Shown here piece after piece: positions 56,029-64,000 of a stretch of DNA of 64,000 nt. Within the stretch, counting starts at the first letter, position 1, and every line of letters starts with the position of its first letter. The DNA is taken from assembly GCF_032452875.1 (NCBI RefSeq), contig NC_083878.1, positions 41,621,378-41,685,377 on the forward strand. Reading direction: 5' to 3'. The translations under genes were made by a program, and so were the position numbers. Under the pieces are notes generated by a model that had not been told where the DNA came from, searched no databases, and was given only the letters and a program-made list of their open reading frames with translations. This stretch comes from Bos javanicus (lineage: Eukaryota; Chordata; Mammalia; Artiodactyla; Bovidae).

Positions 56029-56689
56029 TCACTCCAAATGTGAGACTGGGTGCAGTGACTTTACACCCCCAAGAATCACATGTAAACCATTTATTTGTTC
56101 TTGAGAATGAAAGGAAGGATCTTAAAGTTATGTGACTTCTGGTCATTACCTTTCTCAGAAGATTTCTCGCGGTAAACAGTCTGTAAAGTCTCCTGCTTCT
56201 GGATTATGCTGTCTGGACTGAGACAGAGTTAGATGCAAATTAAATCTTGATCCTTTCCTAGCTGTTATGGCCTAGAGAAAGCCATTTAATCTCTATGAGT
56301 GTTCGATTATTATTATTGTTATTGTTTTTATTAATATTATTATCCTTAATAGACTCCATTGTAAAAGTTCATGAAGCACGGTGAATACTCCCAGGTCTCT
56401 GGTCAAAATGCAAATGTGTATAGTCCAAACCATAAACCAGGCAGAACCCAATCCTCCCATGTCATTATCTACCTGGCATAAAAACAGTGCGCTCATCGGC
56501 TGGGCCCCAGACACTGAGCATAAAACCAAAAGCCACGAGCGGCCGTGATTAGCCTCCTGCACCACGACTGCGTGCAACTTGACAAGGCATTCCATTATAA
56601 TTGCAGTAATTTCCTCACCTTACATTTGTCCTGGCTTGCACAGCGAACAAAAATCTTTACTTCAGTGCCTTCCTATGAGTCCCGTAGTT

Positions 56690-56815
56690 ACTCCCAAGAG
56701 ATAAATGATACTTTTATTGACATTTTCCTGATGTGGAAACTGAGTTTCAGAAATTCGGAATGATCTGCCGATGCCATCAATAACTAATAGATTAGGACTA
56801 AGAACTCAGGTTTTC
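56690..56815 (+). mobile_element. MIR SINE fragment
   Basis: CATTTTCCTGATGTGGAAAC, TGAGTTTCAGAAATTCGGAA and GACTAAGAACTCAGG follow the MIR 3' half in order, with high divergence. Confidence 0.55.
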
Positions 56816-56922
56816 AGCTTCTCTTGGTACTCTTTCAGGGACTGAGATTTTGGATTTTGAATCTTAAGCTGAGATGTTTCAAAAAGAGAATGGAATATTT
56901 TCTACCAAATTATTCAGCCGGA

Positions 56923-57145
56923 GAACTTCCCCATTGGCTCAGCAGTAAAGAATCTGCCTGCAATGCAGGAGACACAGGAGACTTGAGTTCGATCCCTGAG
57001 TCAGGAAGATCCCTTGGAGGAGGAAATGACAACCCACTCCAGTATTCTTGCCTGGAGAATCCCATGGACAGAGGAGCCTGGAGGGCTATAGTCCAAAGGT
57101 TTGCAAAGAGCTGGGCATGACGGAGAAACTGAACACATATACACG
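56923..57145 (+). mobile_element. Bov-tA SINE
   Basis: A forward full-length copy with a near-consensus B box (GAGTTCGATCC) and a duplicated GAGACACAGGAGACTT segment beside it. Flanks TTCAGCCGGA (56913-56922) and TTCGGCCAGA (57146-57155) match at 8 of 10 bases. Confidence 0.93.
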
Positions 57146-57155
57146 TTCGGCCAGA

Positions 57156-59435
57156 GTAAGTAGCTGGAAAACACTATGCTTTATATAGGCTCTGAATCCA
57201 CAAGGTAAGTTGACTGATTTTTAATATTCTTAATTTATAAAATGTTTAATCTTAAACTAAAAATTAATTAATTTAAATTAAAAAATCTTTTTAAAATTTG
57301 CATGATTAAACCAACACTAATACCACTTGCATTTATTACATAGGGTTTGAATTCCAACCATTGCATGCTTGTCCTGAAAGCAAAAACTGGCTTCTCAGGA
57401 TTTTGCCCAGGGCCCTGGCATCCACAGGGAGATGGCAGTCTACTGTTAGCTTCTGCGCAGTGACCTATCCTGACAAAAGAGGAATTTCACACTGCCCAAG
57501 CAGCTGACAAAACAGCTCACCTTTCAGGGAATACGTAATATTTTCTGATAAGCAGCTTATGCTAGTTTTCTTAGCAAATAGCCCGGAAGCATTTCTGTCT
57601 GTGGCATTTTGAGATGTGATAAGTTGAAGGGAAGCCCTCTGACCATGCCAGAGTCAGGCAGGCCCTTTTTTGTTCAGGGGACAGGTCTTTGGAAAGATGT
57701 AAACATGTGGCAATTTGAAAATGATATAAAGTAATTGATCACAGAGACAGCCCAGAGCATGCATTGTTAACAGAAACACATGTCCCTGTTTATGGAGTTG
57801 TAAACAGAGGAGTGCGTGTGTATCGTATTTATTGTTGGAGGTGAAGGCCAAAGCCTGGGGCAAGATTAGGTCGAACCCTTGTCACTTTTGCACATGGCCA
57901 TGCATAAAAGCAATATTTTGTACACATATTGTGCATATATAAAAATATACATGCACATATTTTTGTAGCAGTATTTTCAACTGGGTGTTCAAAGAACAGC
58001 GAGCAAAGTGCTACAGGATCCCACTCCGGATTTCAGAGGCTCATCACGGAAACTTAATGAAGGGACGATACTTGTGCCTTTCTGTGATGAGGAACTGAGG
58101 ATCAGAAAAGCCTAGGTGCTTAGCTTTCCTTACATCTAGACGCTAATTAACAGTAAGACTTATGATGTGAACTGAATCCTGACTCCAAAGCAGGGTGTCC
58201 ACCGTGCCACTCTCCTTCCAGAACTGAAAGCACTGAGGTGCATTTAGCAGAGCTGCTTGCCTGTGAGTGCTTGCTATTGTGAAAACCTAGGGTGATGCTA
58301 TCAGACCACTCAAAGACAAGGGGTCATGGTCTCGAGTCTCTAATTATGCACCAAAGATGACTTAAGGAGATGCTTTGTCTCCCCACGTGTCTGAGCACCA
58401 AGGGCTTGGTCAGGTTCTGGTAAAAGATGAAGATAGTCTTTGGGGAGATTTCCAAATGGCTTAGAGCCTTTGCATTGCAAAGAACACTAGTGTGCCTACA
58501 GAGTTTGCTTTCATAAATTTGGTTGCAGGCTATTTTGAGGGAAAACGCATCCCATCTTCCCTTTCCCTTGCAGGTATTCGATAGCTATTAGACCACATTT
58601 TAAAATGAATTGTGTGCACTGATGTTAAAGAAGGTTAGACTTTCTGAGCTGCCACCAGTGACATATGACTACAGTGACAGTCAGTCAGCCGTATTCAAAA
58701 TGAATTAATCAGAAAACACAGCCTACTTCAATGTGACGTTTAGAGGGAGGAGGAACAGCTACTTATTTACCAAAGAGATGTCACGGAACCATCTTTCTAT
58801 CTGGAGATAGCCTATGGCTACATAATCCTTTCAAACCAGCCGTGGAACGATACACTACACTCATATAGCCAGGTGTTTTAGGCCGGTTCCCTCTTGTTCT
58901 CTTCACTCGTTCCTCAAGCTGGCCTTGGTTGTTTTATTTTGGGGAAGGTCACAAGATGAAGTGGGGGTTTTGGATACCTTCCACAGGGATTACAGGGGCA
59001 CAAAAAGCCTTTGGAGATGGAAGCATTTCCTCTGATTGTTCTTAGAAGTGAACATACGTAATGTCTGGCACCCTTGAAGGAAGAAATATGGTAATAATGG
59101 TGATAGTGGTACCTTAATTTTACAAATATGTAATGCTAATTATGTAAACAGTTGAGAACTCTGAAAACTCTTCATCGTTCATGTCAGACAATGGAAATAT
59201 TATGCAGTCTAACTCGACATTATACAGTAATAATGTTATTTCACATGGGTTAGTTGACAAGCATGGGCCAATACTGTCTATCAAACAAAACTCTTGTGCC
59301 AGGTTATATCTTGGTGATAAGTAGAAGAAGAGCCACTCAGAGTCTGTTTATATATTAATCAAGGCATCAGATTCAGGCCGCTCCTGTAGTTACGTTCTTT
59401 ACTAAAAATTATGAAAATCTTCTGGATACCAGGCA
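57156..59435. other. 2.3 kb, mostly unique; weak MIR-like piece
   Basis: No ruminant repeat is recognised. A diverged MIR-like run (GTGATGAGGAACTGAGGATC, then GAACTGAATCCTGACTCC) lies at about 58030-58220. An extremely AT-rich patch lies at 57225-57310. No credible open frame is present. Confidence 0.4.
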
Positions 59436-59700
59436 TCTTAGTCAATTTGAATTGCTATAACAAAATACCCTAGAGTAGGTAGCTTAAACAACAGAAACTT
59501 ATTTCTTCTAATTCTGGAAGCTGGAAGTCTCAGAACAGGCCGCCAGGAGGATCATGCTCTGGGGAGAACTCACTTCCTGGTTTGCAGATGGCCACACCCT
59601 TGTTAGATCCTAACTTGGCAGAGAGAGGGTGTTTGAGAGAGCAAGCAATCTGATGTCTCGTCTTATAAAGATGCTGATCACTTCATGAGGACTCTACTCC
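59436..59700 (+). mobile_element. Ancient mammalian interspersed repeat
   Basis: GAATTGCTATAACAAAATAC, TAGCTTAAACAACAGAAACT, TTCTGGAAGCTGGAAGTC, CACTTCCTGGTTTGCAGATG and TTCATGAGGACTCTACTCCT occur in the order of a very common old mammalian repeat. I do not name the family. Confidence 0.6.
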
Positions 59701-59984
59701 TGACATCATCTCAATCTACACTCATTTCTTTTAGCTGGATATTTGCTTGCTCACACTGCCCCCAACTTCACCCCTCCTCTGTTCATGAAATCTTTAAGCT
59801 TCAAGTTAATTGTATTATAATGAGTTCTTGGAGTTGGTTCTGTTTTTTTGTTTTTACCAAGAGTTTAGGAAATCATCTTACTATGACTCCTCAAATTGTA
59901 TATTCCCTTCACACTTAGACGAGTGAGGTGGATACTACGCAAGTGTGTCATGAAGACAAGCCAGCTACTTTGCACCCAGGTACT

Positions 59985-60155
59985 GCTTCAAAGGTGGCTC
60001 GGTTGTAAAGAATCTCCATGCCAAAGCAGAAGATGCAAAAGATGTGGGTTTGATACCTGGAGAAGGAAATGGCAACCCACTCCAGCATTCTTTCCTGGAA
60101 AATCCCATGGACAGAGGAGCCTGGTCGGACACGACTGAGTGACTAAGCATGCGCA
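59985..60155 (+). mobile_element. Bov-tA SINE with two internal deletions
   Basis: A forward copy that jumps from GATACCTGG straight to AGAAGGAAATGG, losing about 16 bases. It also jumps from GAGCCTGG to TCGGACACGACTG, losing about 28. It is otherwise recognisable from the GGTGGCTCGGTTGTAAAG head to the GACTAAGCATGC tail. Confidence 0.9.
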
Positions 60156-61584
60156 GTTAGACTTGGTGAAGACTTGTGAAATGATTCTAACACTTGTCCC
60201 AAAGACAAGGACTTTGCTTCTGGAACATCCAAAATAAAATGCACATTTTCATGAAAATTCATGGGAAATTCCTCCTTTCTACCTACTACTTAACCGACTC
60301 ATTTATTTTTTTTTTACATTTCACAATAGTCATAGTTGTTAAAAAATATTCAAGTCTCAGTGTCAGAAAGGTCTAGGGTTCCAATTTGAAATTAAACATA
60401 TAGCAGCAAGATCTTTTGGATAACTGAGAGAAGCATCAGTGATTTTCTTCATGGGACTGGGAATATTTCAGATGAGTTGTTGAACTACAATGCCTGCAGT
60501 CCTTAGGTGATACATGTCTAGATGGAAATCAAAGGTGAAATTCTTTTTTCTTTTAAGAAGCAGTGAAAAACCTGAGGGGTTTATACCACTGAAGAAAGAG
60601 ATTATTGAGTAATTACCAGCCAAAACTGACTTGTTAAGAGCTTGGTGAAACTTGGAGGCTGAGTCTACATAACAAAAAGTGAAGAGGATATTTGGTAATT
60701 ATTATTTAATTTGAGCCATCTTTGCCGAGAGGTCCTTTTACAATTAATTAGTCTTCATTTAAACATAATTTCATAAGTGGACCCCCAAGTATCACCTCGG
60801 GAGGAAAACACAGTACCAATAATGTTACTATATCATAAAATATCATAATGAGATCTCCGACATAGCACAAATAATTATCCATAACCAAACAAAGCAGTCC
60901 TTAACGTGCAGAATATCAGTCTTATATTTCTCTCTCCTCCACCCACTGCAGCCCCTCTCTCAAAAGAAAGAAAAACTTCCAAGTCCTATATAGAAAAAGT
61001 AACTGAGTAAAATGTTTCAATTAATATAGATTAATTTTGCTGTGTGACTTGAGCTTAGAAAATGCTGTTAAGGAAACGTCTCAAAGCTTTGTCAAGGAAT
61101 TTCTTTTGCAGGTTTGTGGTGCAAAGAACACCTGGTTTGGAGATGATACCAGATGGGAGCGTAATGTACACTCACTTCATCAGTTCTCTCTTCGTATGTT
61201 AATTCTGTTTAGTTCCACTTCAACTCCCTATAAGGTACACGTGTAGGCGACACCTATGCTGATGCAGGCACTGTGCTTTCTACGTAATGAGCTTCTACTT
61301 TACAAGTAGGAACCAAATCTTAATAGATTTTATATTCCTGGTGCCCAGCAATGATGTTCAAATGTAAATGTGTGTAGTTTGGGGAACACAGTATAGACTA
61401 GGATTGGACACTAGTGTTAATGTAATAGGACAGGATACATGATCATGGAGGGTCTTGAATACAGTCAAGAGTCTCAGACAATAATGATACAGAAACCAGA
61501 GAGTGATCCTGTGTAAGGACTTTAATCCATATAATATCCATGCCATTATGTCATGCAACTTGTACAGTTGGCAATTTGGTTTCT
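60156..61584. other. No gene or recognised repeat
   Basis: AT-rich unique DNA. A block at about 60700-60800 contains TTAATTAG (60744-60751) and ATTTAAAC and resembles the candidate conserved blocks upstream. There is no long open frame. Confidence 0.4.
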
Positions 61585-61730
61585 GAAGGGAGTAAGAGAG
61601 TAAATATTTTCTGCTTTGTAGTCTCTGCAGCCCTTATAGCTGGGAAAGCAACCACAGACAATATATAAGCAAAAGGACTAGGCTGGATGTAGCCAATGGG
61701 CCCTAGTTTGGTGACTTCTGATCTGGTTCA
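61585..61730 (-). mobile_element. hAT-type element fragment
   Basis: AGAGTAAATATTTTCTGCTT, GCAACCACAGACAATATATA and GGGCCCTAGTTTGGTGAC match, in reverse, the family of the element at 38279. The left terminus is lost and no TSD is visible. Confidence 0.65.
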
Positions 61731-63497
61731 ATGCCTGCTATTTTTCAAATTTTCTAACAAAAGAACGTTTGGATGAAGTCTTTGGAATGGCAAAAGCAGT
61801 CCTTAATGAATAGTGGCATTAGTGTTTTTGATCACCCGTACTATATATGGATCAACAAAAATAAATGACATTATAACTCTGAATTCACTGCCTGTATTTG
61901 TAAGTGCTCAAGTTGAATTATAGGGATATGGATTGAGAGGTGAGTGAATCCTGCAACAATCCTACTGAAAATAATGTTCAAGCCAAAAAAACTGAATTTC
62001 AGTGATCCAGTAATTTAGTCAAAATATCAAGAAACCAGTCAGTTCTCCTGAAGAGTTCTGCATCTACTTCAGGATGATAACTCAGCATCAAGACAAAGTC
62101 AAAGTGAGCCGTTGGTCCATGCCAAGTTTCCTCAAACGTGAAGACTTGGGTAACATGAGGTGCCTGCTCAGAGTCTAAGCTGAGCCTGCTGTCATCCTTG
62201 TTTGGCTATAAAGGAATCTAAACCCTGGACTATATCCAGCCTCGGAAACAATCCAATCACTGACAAGAATTTTTCAGAGTGCGGTTGTGGCCCTTGGAGT
62301 CGGTTGTAAACAAACATCTGGAACTTCCACCTCTTTCCAAATACCATTATAGGCTTTGCCACATTTGAAAAGACAATGATGATGATAATAAAGACCCAGC
62401 AGTTAACTGGCCATGACCCTTCAGATGACAGTTCCTTTGCCTCCTCTCATGCACTGGCACCCTGAGTATCCCTGCTGCCCAGGCGTGATCTTCCTCCCTG
62501 CAGGGGTTTTTGAGTGTTTGAATGGTAGATCACACACCTTTAAGGCTGTTATTTTCAAGTTTTAATAATGTTTTGCAACCTACTTCCTGTTTCTCAGCTG
62601 CCAACCTTGCCAAAAGCATTCCCTGTCAGGTACTAATTTGGGTGACGTGACGACCACTTGATCTAAATTTTTGGTGGGTAATTACTGAGTCAGAAGTGAG
62701 TAATTTTTTGATATCCAGTGGCAGTCAGAAAGGTGGGTATTTTACTACCCACTCATTAGAGATTCCCCAGTAGCGAAATGTCCTGAATTTTGATCTGTTT
62801 GCAGACAGAAGGAAAATCTGACTGCTCAAACGAAAAGTAACTTTCTGCTTATTTTGGCAGCAGTTATAGGGTGTATTGAAGTTTTTTATTATAAACTCAC
62901 TCCAGTGTTTCATTGTACCTGCAATATTAATTTTGTATTGATCAGAGTTTCATAAAATGACTTTCTTCTTTTTATAAATTACAGAGATCTTACATTTAAC
63001 TTGGAAAATTGTTGAAAATATTTCAATTATTATGGATTTAAGAAATACCAGAAGTCCTCTGGGGCAAATCCTAGTACTTAAGAATAAAGAGCATTGCTGG
63101 AAGTGCCAGTCTTTTTTATGTAATGCTTTGGATGGATACCTTTCAGGTTTGTGCAATTGTTTATTTTATTTTTCTATCAGAAGAAATAAACAATAGAGAT
63201 ATTTTTGGTGAAAAATGAAACTGATCACTTAACCTTGAAACACGTTGAAGTACCCATTTATTGGAAGCAGTAAAGCTAAAATTTTTTTGTTTTTTTTTGA
63301 AATTTTTGTTTCTACTTTTAGTGGAAGATATCGACACATTCCTTAACTACCAACAGAAAGTTGAACTAACATTACAGATCTTTTTGCCTTTTGTAATATC
63401 CTATGATGAAATTGTAGTTTTTTTGCTATAGTTAGTTGAATGCATAATATAGACTCACTTCTTTATAATATGGTTTCATTATATATATATATATAGT
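61731..63497. other. 1.8 kb without recognised transposons
   Basis: AT-rich unique DNA; short frames only (62-68 codons). No supported feature. Confidence 0.45.
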
Positions 63498-63530
63498 TTA
63501 TAATATATATATCATATATATATATTATAA
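63498..63530. repeat. AT-rich perfect palindrome
   Basis: Two 15-base arms (TTATAATATATATAT and its complement) flank a CAT centre. The palindrome lies between two near-identical direct copies of TATAATATRGTTTCATTAT (about 63466 and 63527), suggesting a small local duplication around a TA tract. Confidence 0.8.
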
Positions 63531-63639
63531 TATAGTTTCATTATTCAGGATTCTGTGCCTAAAGAGCAAGTTTAAAAGTGAAAAATTATTATTTAATTGA
63601 TTTAATGAAATTATTTTAAAAAATACTGACTTCAATAAC

Positions 63640-64000
63640 TCTGTATTAGTTTCTTGAGGCTGCTGAAACAAATTAACACAATCTGAATGGGTTAAAGTAA
63701 TGTAAATTTCTGACAGTTACAGAGGTCAAAAGCCCAAAATCTATGTTGCTGGACCTAAATCACTATGTCAGTATGGCCATGCTCCCTCTAGAGGCTCTAG
63801 GGGAAAATCTCTTCCCTAACTCTTTTCAACTTCTTGTGGTTGCCTGCATTCCTTGGCTTGTGGCTGCATCAATCCAATTTCTGCCTCCACTGTCATACTG
63901 ACTTGTGTGTGTGTGTGTGTGTGTGTGTTTAATCCCTTCTTACAAGTTTACATGTGACTGCCCCTAGGGTTCACCTGGATAATCCAGAGTAATCTCCCCA
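63640..64000 (+). mobile_element. Ancient mammalian interspersed repeat, runs off the window
   Basis: GAGGCTGCTGAAACAAATTA, GGCCATGCTCCCTCTAGAGG, CATTCCTTGGCTTGTGGCTG and GTTCACCTGGATAATCCAGA occur in the order of a common old mammalian repeat. A younger TG tract interrupts it at 63904-63928. The family is not named here, and the right end lies outside the window. Confidence 0.6.
63904..63928. repeat. (TG)n microsatellite
   Basis: About 12 TG units inside an ancient repeat. Confidence 0.95.

Noticed and set aside
1..64000. CRISPR array, operon, phage or plasmid content
   Set aside because: Repeats are dispersed SINEs/LINEs and microsatellites without regular spacers; no ribosome-binding sites or bacterial gene arrays occur.

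Overview
This is vertebrate nuclear DNA from a ruminant (a pecoran such as cattle, sheep, goat or deer). The evidence is the repeat fauna: about ten BovB (RTE-type) LINE copies, about twenty Bov-tA SINEs, three dimeric Bov-A2 SINEs with CAG-type tails, and several CHR-type tRNA-derived SINEs of even-toed ungulates. Older mammal-wide pieces also occur (a 3' L1, MIR, hAT DNA transposons). I cannot tell the species or the chromosome.

I found no convincing host protein-coding gene, rRNA, functional tRNA, CRISPR array, operon or prokaryotic feature. Every long reading frame with a recognisable protein signature belongs to a dead retrotransposon: L1 ORF2 at 6.6-8.2 kb and BovB endonuclease/reverse transcriptase at 13.3-17.2, 18.9-20.0, 37.0-37.9 and 38.7-40.5 kb. 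All are broken by frameshifts, stops or truncation. The window is best read as intergenic or large-intron sequence.

Layout. 0-9 kb: SINEs, BovB pieces and a 3' L1 split by a twin-primed BovB. 9-12 kb: repeat-poor. 12-24 kb: the densest repeat block, with a head-to-head Bov-tA palindrome, a nearly complete BovB carrying a second BovB in its 5' end, and a BovB inside a SINE. 24-36.9 kb: scattered SINEs, a hAT element, a short CpG-rich patch near 25.8 kb, a 113-nt pure pyrimidine tract, and two long but unsupported open frames. 36.9-41.3 kb: two more BovB copies, a hAT element with its duplication, and CHR SINEs. 41-46.3 kb: mostly unique with a few SINEs. 46.3-55.3 kb: about 9 kb with almost no recognisable transposon and several AT-rich blocks that look like conserved non-coding DNA. 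55.3-64 kb: a few SINEs, ancient repeat fragments and AT-rich simple sequence.

The main value lies in the insertion history, much of which is backed by target-site duplications (TSDs) visible in the sequence, and in the repeat-poor regulatory-looking stretch. I found no previously undescribed biological system. Family names rest on recognition from memory and need a RepeatMasker run; element edges are good to about 5-10 bases.
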